This document shows, piece after piece, positions 23,910 through 32,890 of a stretch of DNA of 64,000 bases. The translations under genes were made by a program, and so were the position numbers. The notes under the pieces were generated by a model. The model was not told the DNA's origin. It did no database searches and saw nothing but the letters and a program-made list of their open reading frames with translations. The DNA comes from SZUA-36 sp963801195 (GTDB lineage Bacteria > Pseudomonadota > Gammaproteobacteria > Xanthomonadales > SZUA-36), in NCBI GenBank assembly GCA_963801195.1, contig CAWDDX010000007.1:248001-312000 (forward strand), given 5' to 3'. The stretch's first letter is position 1, and each line of letters begins with the position of its first letter.

Positions 23910-25646
23910 ATGAAAAAGGTAGTGAGCGCGCTCATTTTTGCCTTGTTGTTGATGACGGCATGTTCAACCGTGCCGGAATCACCTGCAATACCGGTTGCTG
24001 AAACCGGTTCGGAGACGCCGGAACCAGCGCTTGACGAAGGTTCCGAAGTTGAAGTGCCGCCGACTGATGCAGACGTGATGTACCACGTGTTTTCCGCGGA
24101 GATACTGGGTGCCGATGCGGATTATTCCGGTGCTGCAGCCGAGTACCTCGAGGCTGCACTGAAGTCCGAAGATCCTGAAATTGCGGAGCGGGCTGCAAAA
24201 GTCGCGGTGTCAGCCGGAGAATGGCAGATGGTTGCATTGGCCTCGGACCGATGGGCAATGCTCGATCCGGAAAGTCTTGATGCACACGAACTGGCCGCCG
24301 GATCGAGGTTGAGGGAGGGTGATTTCGCAGGTGCCGAGTTCCAGCTTGCGCGGATACTCGAATTGACCTCCGATGACCAGGAGCAAGGCTGGCGTGTCGT
24401 CATCTCACTTTTGGCGCCTGTTGACGATCAGGGTCGTGCGAACAAGATACTCGACAGGCTGTTGGTGGATTTTGATGGAGGATCGAATGTCAGCGCGCTC
24501 TATGCCCGCAGCCGTCTCGCTGCTAATTTCGGTGACCTCGAGCAGGCGTTTGAGCTCGCCGACCAGGCGATAAAGCTGGCACCTGAAAGGGCCGACATAC
24601 TGGCCTGGTCGGGCAGGCTCGCCGTTAACCTCGACAACCAGACCCTGGCGCTCAGCCGCTATCAACAAGCCTGGGAGAAAGAACCGGAAAACGAACAAAT
24701 CGCCATGACCTACGCAGAGCTTTTGAAAAGAAATGATGAGCTGAAAACTGCGCAAAAGGTTTTGGCGCAGTTGCCTGATACACCCGATTTGAGGTTTGCC
24801 CGTATTATCTTTGCAATAGACGGCGGTGACACGGACAGCGCGGAGACCTTGTATGCCGGGTTTTACAGTGTGCAATACGCCGACAAGTCAGAGGCGGCGT
24901 TCCAGGCAGCGCAAAGCGCCGAATTGCTTGATCGTCAGCGTGAAGCCATCGACTGGTATGAACAGGTCAGCGGTGAAAAATCGATACAGGCTATCATGCG
25001 GAGAGCGTTTTTGCTGGCCGGGCTCGGCGATGTCGAAGAGGCCCGGAATTTACTCGCTCAACTGAGGATCAGGGCAGACAAAGAGGTCAAATCCCAGAGT
25101 TACCAGGTTGAAGCGCAAATACTGCAGGATGCCGGAGACGACGCAAAGGCGCTCAAGCTCCTGGATGATGGACTGGAGTCGTTGCCCGGGGACATCCCGC
25201 TGCGTTATGCGCGCGCGTTGATAGCGGTGGGCCTGGGACAACTGGAATTGGCCGAAAGTGACTTGCGCCTGATTATTTCACAACAACCCGACAATGCCGC
25301 GGCCATCAATGCGCTGGGTTATACGCTGGCCGACCTGACGGAACGTTATGATGAAGCAGCGGAACTGATTTCACGGGCCTACGAATTACGGCCCGATGAC
25401 GCTTCAATAATCGATAGCATGGGCTGGATTTCGTATCGGCTCGGCCATTTGTCCGAAGCTGAAAGTTATATGCGCGAAGCCTGGAAAATGATGCGCAACG
25501 CCGAGATTGCAGCTCACCTGGGAGAGGTTTTGTGGGCCCGCGGACAAAAAGAGGAGGCGCGTTCCACCTGGCAACTGGGGCTGGAGTTGGAAAGTGAAAA
25601 CGAGGTTCTGATCAGTACCATGCGTCGATTCGGTGAGCTGCCTTGA
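23910..25646 (+). CDS. TPR-repeat outer-membrane lipoprotein (PA4667-like)
   Basis: A 578-residue lipoprotein: signal peptide MKKVVSALIFALLLMTAC with lipobox cysteine at 18, an acidic Pro/Glu-rich linker, then tetratricopeptide repeats to the C-terminus (for example NAAAINALGYTLADLTERY and SIIDSMGWISYRLGHLSEAE). TPR helices form protein-binding scaffolds; envelope location is inferred from the lipobox. The hemA-divergent, lolB-upstream position is the same as P. aeruginosa PA4667. In-frame ATGs at 23853 and 23889 exist; 23910 was chosen because it begins the signal peptide, but no start has a good ribosome site. Confidence 0.88.
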   Translation: MKKVVSALIFALLLMTACSTVPESPAIPVAETGSETPEPALDEGSEVEVPPTDADVMYHVFSAEILGADADYSGAAAEYLEAALKSEDPEIAERAAKVAVSAGEWQMVALASDRWAMLDPESLDAHELAAGSRLREGDFAGAEFQLARILELTSDDQEQGWRVVISLLAPVDDQGRANKILDRLLVDFDGGSNVSALYARSRLAANFGDLEQAFELADQAIKLAPERADILAWSGRLAVNLDNQTLALSRYQQAWEKEPENEQIAMTYAELLKRNDELKTAQKVLAQLPDTPDLRFARIIFAIDGGDTDSAETLYAGFYSVQYADKSEAAFQAAQSAELLDRQREAIDWYEQVSGEKSIQAIMRRAFLLAGLGDVEEARNLLAQLRIRADKEVKSQSYQVEAQILQDAGDDAKALKLLDDGLESLPGDIPLRYARALIAVGLGQLELAESDLRLIISQQPDNAAAINALGYTLADLTERYDEAAELISRAYELRPDDASIIDSMGWISYRLGHLSEAESYMREAWKMMRNAEIAAHLGEVLWARGQKEEARSTWQLGLELESENEVLISTMRRFGELP

Positions 25647-26275
25647 CGCGGGTTCTCGCGCAGAAGGGTTATTGGTTGCTTCTCCTTTTTGTCCTGAATG
25701 CCTGCAGCTCAATCCCGCCAAAAGATACCGGTGGGGTAAATCGGACAGAATTTCAAAATTATCGCGCCACTCTGCTCAAAGAAATTGGCGCCTGGGGCCT
25801 GGAGGGTAAAATATCGCTGGATGACGGTGACCAGGGTGGCAGTGGCAGGCTGCATTGGGCAGTTGAACCGGACCTTAGCGAGCTGGATTTTCACGGTGCC
25901 CTGGGACGCGGGGCATGGCATCTGCAGGTCAGAACCGATGGCGCCGTGTTGCAGTTGGCGGATGGTACCGTACAGTCAGCGCCACGTGTCAGCCAGTTGA
26001 TACAGGACCGTATTGGGTGGTCCGTACCTCTGGAAGCCCTGCAGTGGTGGGTGCGGGGACTGGCGGCGCCGGGAGTCATTGAAAACGAGACGCTGGGGCA
26101 GGAAGGATTGCTGGTCTCGTTACGACAATTTGGCTGGAGTGTGAATTTCAATCGTTATGATTCATTTAACGGATTGGAAATGCCCGTCCGGCTGGATGCC
26201 AGCCGGAAAAATTACCGCGTGAAACTGGTCATCAGCCGTTGGCGTCTGGATGTGGACGATGAGTTCGTCAACTGA
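25643..26275 (+). CDS. lolB: Outer-membrane lipoprotein LolB
   Basis: Accepts lipoproteins from periplasmic LolA and inserts them into the inner leaflet of the outer membrane. 210 residues with signal peptide and lipobox VLNAC (C21). The mature part keeps the LolB pattern WGLEGKISLDDGDQGGSGRLHW followed by beta strands and the PLEALQWWVRG motif. It starts at TTG, overlapping the previous stop (TTGA), with GGTGAG upstream, so it is translationally coupled to the TPR lipoprotein. It in turn overlaps ispE. Confidence 0.93.
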   Translation: MTRVLAQKGYWLLLLFVLNACSSIPPKDTGGVNRTEFQNYRATLLKEIGAWGLEGKISLDDGDQGGSGRLHWAVEPDLSELDFHGALGRGAWHLQVRTDGAVLQLADGTVQSAPRVSQLIQDRIGWSVPLEALQWWVRGLAAPGVIENETLGQEGLLVSLRQFGWSVNFNRYDSFNGLEMPVRLDASRKNYRVKLVISRWRLDVDDEFVN

Positions 26276-27122
26276 AAACGTGTTGCAAGCCTGGCCCGCC
26301 CCCGCCAAGCTGAACCTGTTTCTGTATATCACGGGCCGGCGTCCGGACGGATATCACGAATTGCAAACCCTGTTTCAGATTTTGGACTGGGGTGATGTAT
26401 TACGCTTCGAGGTGAATGACAGCGGGAAAATCAGACGGGTGTCCCATATCGAAGGCCTACCCGAATCGGAAGATATCTGCGTGCGTGCGGCAAAGCTGTT
26501 ACAAGCCCGCTGCGGTGTTCAACTGGGTGTGAATATTGAACTGCGCAAGCAAATTCCAATGGGTGCGGGACTCGGCGGCGGCAGTTCGGACGCGGCAACG
26601 GTATTGTGCGCCCTGAACCAGTTGTGGTCCTGTGGGCTCACACGCCAGCAACTTGCCGAACTGGGTTTGGGGTTGGGCGCGGATGTGCCGGTGTTTGTTA
26701 ACGGCCACAGCGCCTGGGCTGAAGGCCGGGGAGAAAAATTACAGGCAGTAAAGTTGGGCCAAAGGTTCTATGTGCTGGTTTTTCCGGGTGTAGAAATTTC
26801 GACCGCGGACGTTTTTCGTCATCCGTCGCTCAAGCGGACTTCAAGACCGGTGGAAATATCACCGCTCAATTACCAACCGGGCCGGAACGACTGCGAAGCC
26901 GTCGTGCTGCAGTTGTACCCTGAACTCAGGCAACTGAAGCAAGAACTCTCCGCCTGGGGTGAACCGCACATGAGTGGTACCGGCAGCACGTTTTTTTTAT
27001 CATTCGAAACAAAAAAAACTGCACTCAGCGCGGCAAGCGAATTAGAATGCCGATATAATGTCCGGCCTGTCGGCGGGGTGGACAGATCAAATTTGTTGAA
27101 TAACTTGTCCGTTCGGTTATGA
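26259..27122 (+). CDS. ispE: 4-diphosphocytidyl-2-C-methyl-D-erythritol kinase
   Basis: GHMP kinase phosphorylating CDP-methylerythritol in the MEP route to isoprenoids. 287 residues from this start (E. coli 283). PAPAKLNLFLYITGRRPDGYH marks the N-terminal catalytic lysine region and PMGAGLGGGSSDAA the GHMP ATP loop. ATG 26250 would add MWT; ATG 26259 has GTGGA closely upstream and was preferred, with low certainty. The gene overlaps lolB by 17 bases. The order ispE-tRNAGln-prs is shared with pseudomonads. Confidence 0.94.
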   Translation: MSSSTENVLQAWPAPAKLNLFLYITGRRPDGYHELQTLFQILDWGDVLRFEVNDSGKIRRVSHIEGLPESEDICVRAAKLLQARCGVQLGVNIELRKQIPMGAGLGGGSSDAATVLCALNQLWSCGLTRQQLAELGLGLGADVPVFVNGHSAWAEGRGEKLQAVKLGQRFYVLVFPGVEISTADVFRHPSLKRTSRPVEISPLNYQPGRNDCEAVVLQLYPELRQLKQELSAWGEPHMSGTGSTFFLSFETKKTALSAASELECRYNVRPVGGVDRSNLLNNLSVRL

Positions 27123-27143
27123 ACATTAAAAATTGAAAACAAT

Positions 27144-27220
27144 TGGGACGTCGCCAAGTAGGCTAAGGCACGGGGTTTTGATCCCCGCATTCGCAGGTTC
27201 GAGTCCTGCCGTCCCAGCCA
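27144..27220 (+). tRNA. tRNA-Gln (anticodon TTG)
   Basis: Acceptor stem TGGGACG with CGTCCCA, anticodon loop TTTTGAT (anticodon TTG) closed by CGGGG/CCCCG, T-arm with GGTTCGAGTCC, discriminator G and an encoded CCA. It reads CAA and, by wobble, CAG. It sits between ispE and prs and is probably processed from their common transcript. Confidence 0.97.
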
Positions 27221-27262
27221 TTTTCTTAATTCTATTAACAGTTAAATCCAGGTGGTGAGACA

Positions 27263-28216
27263 ATGGCCAGTCCTTCCCTGATGGTATTTGCAGGTAATGC
27301 TAACCTCAAGTTGGCGAATGACATCGCCCGGGAACTCGGCGTGCCGATGGGTAAGGCCGTTGTTGACCGGTTCAGCGATGGCGAAGTGTTGGTCGAAATC
27401 ATGGAAAATGTTCGTGGCAGGGATATCTATCTTATCCAGCCAACCTGCGCACCCACGGCTGATAATTTCATTGAGTTACTGGTGATGGTTGATGCACTGA
27501 AACGCGCGTCCGTGTCCCGGGTTACGGCTGTTATTCCCTATTTTGGCTACGCCCGCCAGGACCGGCGGCCGCGCTCCGCACGTGTGCCGATTACCGCCAA
27601 GGTGGCAGCCAAGATGATCAGCACCGTGGGTACGGACCGCGTGATCACCATCGACCTGCACGCCGATCAGATCCAGGGTTTCTTTGATATTCCAGTGGAT
27701 AACGTCTATGCCTCACCTTTGACATTGGCGGATATATGGCAGCACCAGGGTGGAGAAGACCTGGTTGTCGTCTCACCGGATGTTGGTGGTGTGGTGCGTG
27801 CGCGGGCTATCGCAAAACGCCTGGATTCTGAACTTGCCATCATAGACAAACGCAGACCCCGCGCCAATGTTGCAAAGGTCATGAATATCATCGGGGATAT
27901 CCAGGGAAAGAATTGCGTGATGGTCGACGATATGGTCGACACTGCGGGCACCCTGTGTACCGCCGCGGGTGCATTGAAGGAACAGGGCGCCAAGCGGGTC
28001 GTCGCCTATTGTGTCCACCCGGTGCTTTCAGGACCGGCAATTGACAACATCGTCAATTCTCAACTGGATGAGTTGGTTGTAACAGATACGATTCCATTGA
28101 GTGATGCCGCACGACAGTGTGGCAAAATCCGCCAGCTAAGCGTTGCACAAATGCTGGCGGAAACCATCCGCCGCATGGCACATGGCGAATCGGTGAGTTC
28201 CCTTTACGTGGATTGA
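27263..28216 (+). CDS. prs: Ribose-phosphate pyrophosphokinase
   Basis: Makes PRPP from ribose-5-phosphate and ATP for purine, pyrimidine, histidine, tryptophan and NAD synthesis. 317 residues (E. coli 315). FSDGE near the start, the pyrophosphate-region IPYFGYARQDRRPRSARVPI segment, the TIDLHADQIQGFF signature and the PRPP loop VDDMVDTAGTL are all present. AGGTGGTGAG precedes the ATG. After the stop comes TCGTCACTTGTGACGA (28221-28236), which lacks a U-run and a usable loop, so I do not call it a terminator. Confidence 0.97.
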   Translation: MASPSLMVFAGNANLKLANDIARELGVPMGKAVVDRFSDGEVLVEIMENVRGRDIYLIQPTCAPTADNFIELLVMVDALKRASVSRVTAVIPYFGYARQDRRPRSARVPITAKVAAKMISTVGTDRVITIDLHADQIQGFFDIPVDNVYASPLTLADIWQHQGGEDLVVVSPDVGGVVRARAIAKRLDSELAIIDKRRPRANVAKVMNIIGDIQGKNCVMVDDMVDTAGTLCTAAGALKEQGAKRVVAYCVHPVLSGPAIDNIVNSQLDELVVTDTIPLSDAARQCGKIRQLSVAQMLAETIRRMAHGESVSSLYVD

Positions 28217-28338
28217 CGCCTCGTCACTTGTGACGAAATTTGAAGCCAATCGACAGCGTCGGCACCATGACCGATGGTGCGAGCCGCCATTGCAGATAAT
28301 ATTTCAATATGTATTGCGCCCACCCATAGCTAGTAAGT

Positions 28339-28344
28339 TATAAT
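28339..28344 (+). promoter_or_regulatory. Predicted -10 element of the rplY promoter
   Basis: TATAAT, with TTGCGC at 28314-28319 as a plausible -35 (19-base spacer). The transcript would have a leader of about 110 bases containing CCCCTGGTCGCGGGG, a small hairpin that could be a control site. The prs-rplY gap shows nothing else. Confidence 0.45.
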
Positions 28345-28462
28345 AGCCGGCTGATTTTTGTGCCGCCCCTGGTCGCGGGGATGGATGAACTGCCGTGAGA
28401 GCGGTCTTTTTGCTCCGATTCAGTCATGCCTGCATCGAGCGAATGTATTTTTGAGGAATATC

Positions 28463-29164
28463 ATGAAAAATTCAAACGTTATCATCGCGGAAATCCGTGA
28501 GGATGTAGGGAAAGGTGCGAGCCGCCGCCTGCGTCATCAGGGTAAAATTCCCGCCGTCATTTATGGTGGTCACAGAACCCCCGCTACCCTGGCCATTGAA
28601 CACGATCCCTTGAAGCATGCGGCTGAAACCGAGGCTTTCTTTTCCAGTATTCTGGAAATCAGGGTCGCTGACGGTCGGACTCAACAAGTGGTTGTGCGCG
28701 ATGTACAGCACCATCCTTACAAGGCCGAGATCATGCATCTCGACTTCATGCGTGTTTCGGAGAAAGAGGTTCTTCGCATGCATGTTCCGATTCATTTTAC
28801 CGGTGAGAGCGAATCTCCCGCGGGTAGGGCATCCGGCGTGGTAATCCAGCACCTGGTGACGGAAGTCGAGATCGCAGCGCTGCCGGGCAACATTCCGAGT
28901 TTTCTGGAAGTTGATCTTTCCAAGATTGATCTGGGTGACGTCATCATGCTGTCCGACGTCAAGCTGCCCGAAGGCGTGCAAATTTCGGCCCTGGGCGCGG
29001 ACGATAGTGGTGACATGATGATTGCCAACACCTCGCACGTTAAGGAGACCCAGGGCGAGGCCATCGTTGATGTTGAGGAAGAAGAGGAAGGTATTTCTGA
29101 AGATCAGGATCAGGATGAGGATCAGGATCAGGATCAGGATAGTGATGAAGAGGAAACCGAATAG
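28463..29164 (+). CDS. rplY: 50S ribosomal protein L25, general stress protein Ctc form
   Basis: A 233-residue two-domain L25 (the CTC/TL5 type, unlike the 94-residue E. coli form). The N-terminal 5S rRNA-binding domain includes GASRRLRHQGKIPAVIYGG and VRDVQHHPYKAEIMHLDFMRV; the C-terminal beta domain ends about residue 190. A very acidic tail (DQDQDEDQDQDQDSDEEE) follows, encoded by a hexanucleotide repeat. The upstream frame is open from 28358 but GAGGA before this ATG and the family start settle it. pth follows, the usual rplY-pth-ychF order. Confidence 0.95.
   Translation: MKNSNVIIAEIREDVGKGASRRLRHQGKIPAVIYGGHRTPATLAIEHDPLKHAAETEAFFSSILEIRVADGRTQQVVVRDVQHHPYKAEIMHLDFMRVSEKEVLRMHVPIHFTGESESPAGRASGVVIQHLVTEVEIAALPGNIPSFLEVDLSKIDLGDVIMLSDVKLPEGVQISALGADDSGDMMIANTSHVKETQGEAIVDVEEEEEGISEDQDQDEDQDQDQDSDEEETE
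29102..29143 (+). repeat. In-frame hexanucleotide repeat in the rplY tail
   Basis: GATCAG twice, GATGAG, GATCAG three times, then GATAGT. Each unit codes Asp-Gln or a close variant. Gain or loss of a unit would keep the frame and only change tail length. Confidence 0.9.
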
Positions 29165-29230
29165 CTCAAAGCAGGCAATCACGTTATCGGTCAGCCCTGG
29201 TTGTAGCGGGTACGATCGCGGGAGACGGGA

Positions 29231-29839
29231 TTGTCCGAGTTATTCCTGATTGTTGGGCTCGGTAACCCGGGCAGCCAATACAGCCAAACCCGGCACAATG
29301 CCGGGTTTTGGTTTTTGGATGCCTTGCACAAGGAAGTGTTTGCAGGCACCGGTGAACAGGGCTTCAAGCTGCAGACAAAGGTATCGGCAGAAATCTGCCG
29401 GGTACAGATTTACAAAAGAGATTGCATTTTTGCCAAGCCCGTCGTTTTTATGAATCGCAGCGGTCAGGCTGTCAGGTCCTTGCTGGATTACTATAAAATC
29501 AGAACTGACAACCTGTTGATCGCCTACGACGACCTGGATCTTCCGCCTGGTACAGCGCGCCTGAAAAAGGGCGGTGGGCATGGCGGACACAACGGCATGC
29601 GGGACATTTTTCGCCATGTTGAGAATACCGATTTTTTGCGGCTGCGCGTCGGTATCGGTCACCCGGGCTTCAAAGATGCTGTCACCGGCTACGTGTTAAG
29701 CCGCCCGACAGCCGATCAGGAAAGGCAGATGACACGGTCGATTGAAGACGCGATCGCCGTCATGCCCGATCTTCTGGCAGGGAACGTCTCGAAAGCGATC
29801 AAGGACTTACATACCGGCGATGATTCACCGGTCAACTGA
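29231..29839 (+). CDS. pth: Peptidyl-tRNA hydrolase
   Basis: Releases tRNA from peptidyl-tRNA that drops off the ribosome. 202 residues (E. coli 194). Visible: IVGLGNPGSQY with the active-site asparagine N12, TRHNAGFWFLD with catalytic H22, VVFMNRSGQAV, and YDDLDLPPGTARLKKGGG followed by HGGHNGMRDI. The only credible start is TTG at 29231, with GGGAGA just upstream; no ATG or GTG would preserve the first motif. It lies 66 bases after rplY and 14 before ychF. Confidence 0.95.
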   Translation: MSELFLIVGLGNPGSQYSQTRHNAGFWFLDALHKEVFAGTGEQGFKLQTKVSAEICRVQIYKRDCIFAKPVVFMNRSGQAVRSLLDYYKIRTDNLLIAYDDLDLPPGTARLKKGGGHGGHNGMRDIFRHVENTDFLRLRVGIGHPGFKDAVTGYVLSRPTADQERQMTRSIEDAIAVMPDLLAGNVSKAIKDLHTGDDSPVN

Positions 29840-29853
29840 ACTGGATATAAATA

Positions 29854-30945
29854 ATGGGTTTTAAATGTGGGATTGTCGGGCTGCCGAATGTTGGCAAGTC
29901 CACCTTGTTCAATGCACTGACCGAATCCAGCATTGCAGCGGAAAACTATCCATTCTGCACCATTGACCCTAATGTTGGTATTGTCCCGGTGCCGGATTTG
30001 CGCCTTGGACAGTTGGCCGCGATCGTCAAGCCTGAACGGATCGTGCCCACCGCTATGGAGTTCGTGGATATTGCCGGCCTGGTTGCCGGCGCCTCGAAGG
30101 GTGAAGGGCTGGGAAACAAGTTTCTTTCTCACGTCAGGGAGACGGATGCAATTGCGCACGTGGTGCGTTGTTTCAAAAACGACGATGTGATCCACGTGTC
30201 GGGCAAAGTGAACCCGATTTCTGATATAGAGATTATCAACACGGAATTGGCACTGGCGGATTTGGATACGGTTGAGCGCGCACTGCAAAAAGCGGATAAG
30301 CAAACCCGTGGCGGTGACAAGGAGGCGCTGGCCAGGGTGGCATTGCTGACCAGGGTGATGAACGGTCTGAGTGAATCTGGAAACGCCCGTGGTCTCGACC
30401 TGGATAAAGAACAAAAAAGGCAGCTGAAGGACCTGAACCTGCTCACCATGAAACCGGTTGAGTACATTGCCAACGTTGCAGAAGATGGTTTCGAGAACAA
30501 CCCTTTGCTCGACCAGGTCAGGGAGTATGCGACGGGTAACAACGCCAGGGTGGTACCTGTTTGTGCCGCCATTGAAGCGGAAGTAGCGCAACTTGACCGC
30601 GAAGACCGCGAGGAATTTCTCGCTGCACTGGGTTTGAAAGAATCGGGCCTGTCGGGTGTCATTCGTGCGGGTTACGCCTTGTTGGACCTGTTGACGTTTT
30701 TCACCGCGGGTCCAAAGGAAGTCAGGGCCTGGACGGTCACCCGGGGCGCAACAGCACCGAATGCCGCGGGTAGGATACACACTGATTTTGAACGCGGATT
30801 CATTCGCGCCGAGGTTACCGCTTTTGATGACTTCATAAAGTTTGGCGGTGAGCACGGAGCAAAAGAGGCCGGTAAATTGCGCCTCGAGGGAAAGGAATAC
30901 ATCACTCAGGAAGGTGATGTGATGCATTTTCGATTTAACGTTTGA
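29854..30945 (+). CDS. ychF: Redox-regulated ATPase YchF
   Basis: A 363-residue Obg-family P-loop protein that hydrolyses ATP rather than GTP and binds the ribosome. Motifs: G1 GLPNVGKSTLFNAL, G3 DIAGLVAGASKGEGLGN, the altered G4 YIANVAEDG that explains ATP preference, and a C-terminal TGS-like domain (TFFTAGPKEVRAWTVTRGATAP). E. coli YchF is also 363 residues. It closes the prs-rplY-pth-ychF group; the sequence after it carries the tRNA operon promoter. Confidence 0.97.
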   Translation: MGFKCGIVGLPNVGKSTLFNALTESSIAAENYPFCTIDPNVGIVPVPDLRLGQLAAIVKPERIVPTAMEFVDIAGLVAGASKGEGLGNKFLSHVRETDAIAHVVRCFKNDDVIHVSGKVNPISDIEIINTELALADLDTVERALQKADKQTRGGDKEALARVALLTRVMNGLSESGNARGLDLDKEQKRQLKDLNLLTMKPVEYIANVAEDGFENNPLLDQVREYATGNNARVVPVCAAIEAEVAQLDREDREEFLAALGLKESGLSGVIRAGYALLDLLTFFTAGPKEVRAWTVTRGATAPNAAGRIHTDFERGFIRAEVTAFDDFIKFGGEHGAKEAGKLRLEGKEYITQEGDVMHFRFNV

Positions 30946-30993
30946 ATCAATCCGGCGCCCGGGTGCTAATTTCAGTATTTCGTTTGTCATGTA

Positions 30994-31023
30994 TTGACAG
31001 TCAGACGTAGGCTAAGGGAAAAT
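30994..31023 (+). promoter_or_regulatory. Predicted promoter of the tRNA-Tyr-Gly-Thr-tuf operon
   Basis: TTGACA (30994-30999), 18-base spacer, GAAAAT (31018-31023), then a GC-rich GGCGGC downstream segment typical of stringently controlled stable-RNA promoters. It lies just ahead of tRNA-Tyr. Confidence 0.5.
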
Positions 31024-31039
31024 AGGCGGCTTGCTTGAC

Positions 31040-31124
31040 GGAGGGGTACTCAAGCGGTCAACGAGGGCAGACTGTAAATCTGCTGGCTATGCCTTCGGAG
31101 GTTCGAATCCTCCCCCCTCCACCA
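31040..31124 (+). tRNA. tRNA-Tyr (anticodon GTA)
   Basis: Acceptor stem GGAGGGG/CCCCTCC, anticodon loop CTGTAAA in a GCAGA/TCTGC stem, a long variable arm of the class II type, T-arm GGTTCGAATCC, discriminator A and encoded CCA. 85 bases. Confidence 0.97.
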
Positions 31125-31174
31125 TTTTGGATGGTGAAGAAATCCTGGATTTGTTTCAGGTTTTGGAAGTTTAG

Positions 31175-31248
31175 GCGGGTGTAGTTCAATGGTAGAACAT
31201 CAGCCTTCCAAGCTGATTATGTGGGTTCGATCCCCATCACCCGCTCCA
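31175..31248 (+). tRNA. tRNA-Gly (anticodon TCC)
   Basis: Acceptor GCGGGTG/CACCCGC, anticodon loop CTTCCAA (TCC) in a TCAGC/GCTGA stem, discriminator T and encoded CCA. Reads GGA and GGG. Confidence 0.97.
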
Positions 31249-31318
31249 ACTCTTCCGGCGTGGAGCGGGGAGATAAAGAGCATGATGCAGTGAAGCCAGA
31301 TTACGGTTTTATGATTTG

Positions 31319-31394
<76 letters not shown>

Positions 31395-31457
31395 TGATAT
31401 TGAAATTGATAATTTATATTTTTTACTATTTAACAGCGGTTGTTTTTGGAGACTGGC

Positions 31458-32648
31458 ATGTCCAAACAAAAATTTGAAAGAACAAAGCCCCATGTAAACG
31501 TGGGCACGATCGGTCACGTTGATCACGGTAAGACGACGTTGACGGCGGCGATGACGAAGATATGTGCAGAAGCCCGTGGTGGTGCGTTTATTGCGTATGA
31601 CCAGATTGACAATGCACCGGAAGAGCGTGAACGCGGAATCACGATTGCGACCGCGCACGTTGAGTACGAATCTGACAAGCGTCATTACGCCCACGTTGAT
31701 TGTCCGGGTCATGCTGACTACGTGAAGAACATGATCACGGGTGCGGCGCAGATGGATGGAGCGATCCTGGTGGTATCGGCGGCCGATGGCCCGATGCCGC
31801 AGACGCGGGAGCACATCCTGTTGGCGCGCCAGGTGGGTGTACCGTACATCATGGTATACATGAACAAGGCTGACCAGGTTGACGACGAGGAGTTGTTGGA
31901 GCTGGTTGACATGGAAATCCGCGAGCTGTTGAGTTCTTATGATTTTCCGGGTGACGACATACCGATCATCACTGGTTCAGCGCTGAAAGCGCTTGAGGGT
32001 GATACCTCGGAGATTGGCGTCCCGTCCATTTTGAAGCTGATTGAAGCGATGGATGATTATTTCCCTGAGCCGGTGCGTGACACGGACAAGCCGTTCCTGT
32101 TGCCGATCGAGGATGTATTTTCAATTTCGGGACGTGGCACGGTGGTAACCGGGCGTGTTGAGCGCGGCATTGTAAAAGTAGGTGAAGAGCTTGAGATCGT
32201 AGGCATACACGATACCAAGAAGACCGTATGTACGGGTGTGGAGATGTTCCGCAAGCTGCTGGACGAAGGTCGGGCCGGGGACAACATCGGTGTATTGCTG
32301 CGTGGTACGAAGCGTGATGAAGTTGAGCGCGGACAGGTGTTGGCGCATCCGAAGTCGATTACGCCGCATACCGATTTTGAAGCCGAAGTGTACATCCTGT
32401 CGAAAGACGAGGGTGGCCGTCACACGCCGTTTTTCAAGGGTTATCGTCCGCAGTTTTACTTCCGTACGACGGACGTAACGGGTGCGGTGACGTTGCCTGA
32501 TGGTGTTGAGATGGTGATGCCTGGTGACAATGTGCAGATGAAGGTGGAGCTGATCAACCCGATCGCGATGGAAGAAGGTCTGCGTTTTGCGATCCGCGAA
32601 GGCGGTCGTACGGTAGGTGCTGGCGTTGTTGCCAAGATCTTTAAATAA
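31458..32648 (+). CDS. tuf: Elongation factor Tu, first copy
   Basis: GTPase carrying aminoacyl-tRNA to the ribosome. 396 residues, intact. G1 GHVDHGKTTLT, the ERERGITI switch, G3 DCPGHADY and G4 NKADQ are present, followed by the two beta-barrel domains. GGAGA precedes the ATG of MSKQKFERTKPH. It is almost identical at DNA level to the second copy at 48.3 kb, with scattered silent differences, consistent with gene conversion between copies. This copy lacks the frameshifts of the second. It is read from the tRNA operon and followed by tRNA-Trp. Confidence 0.98.
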   Translation: MSKQKFERTKPHVNVGTIGHVDHGKTTLTAAMTKICAEARGGAFIAYDQIDNAPEERERGITIATAHVEYESDKRHYAHVDCPGHADYVKNMITGAAQMDGAILVVSAADGPMPQTREHILLARQVGVPYIMVYMNKADQVDDEELLELVDMEIRELLSSYDFPGDDIPIITGSALKALEGDTSEIGVPSILKLIEAMDDYFPEPVRDTDKPFLLPIEDVFSISGRGTVVTGRVERGIVKVGEELEIVGIHDTKKTVCTGVEMFRKLLDEGRAGDNIGVLLRGTKRDEVERGQVLAHPKSITPHTDFEAEVYILSKDEGGRHTPFFKGYRPQFYFRTTDVTGAVTLPDGVEMVMPGDNVQMKVELINPIAMEEGLRFAIREGGRTVGAGVVAKIFK

Positions 32649-32731
32649 CACGGGCTAAACATAACAGTTGTGTTACAGGAAGCTGGCGAACCCTGGGGTC
32701 TGTCGGCTTCCTGGTCTGAAGCAGTAGTGAT

Positions 32732-32807
<76 letters not shown>

Positions 32808-32890
32808 ATACCGCATCAGACCCGCTACCGGTTATTGGATTAATCGGGACAGGTAACAGCTAAGTACAGGAACGGATAGAACGGCAAAAT

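Noticed and set aside
28221..28236. Palindrome TCGTCACTTGTGACGA after prs as a terminator
   Set aside because: Two-base centre and no U-run; might be a binding site but nothing supports it.
28472..29182. A 236-residue minus-strand frame opposite rplY with a long Ile/Leu run
   Set aside because: The hydrophobic run is the reverse complement of the GATCAG repeat, not a membrane protein.
29716..30990. A 424-residue minus-strand open frame opposite ychF
   Set aside because: It is the antisense of a conserved gene, has no recognisable motif and is explained by codon bias of ychF.
32676..32713. Inverted repeat CAGGAAGC/GCTTCCTG after tuf as a terminator
   Set aside because: Loop of 22 bases and no T-tract; a processing site before tRNA-Trp is equally possible.
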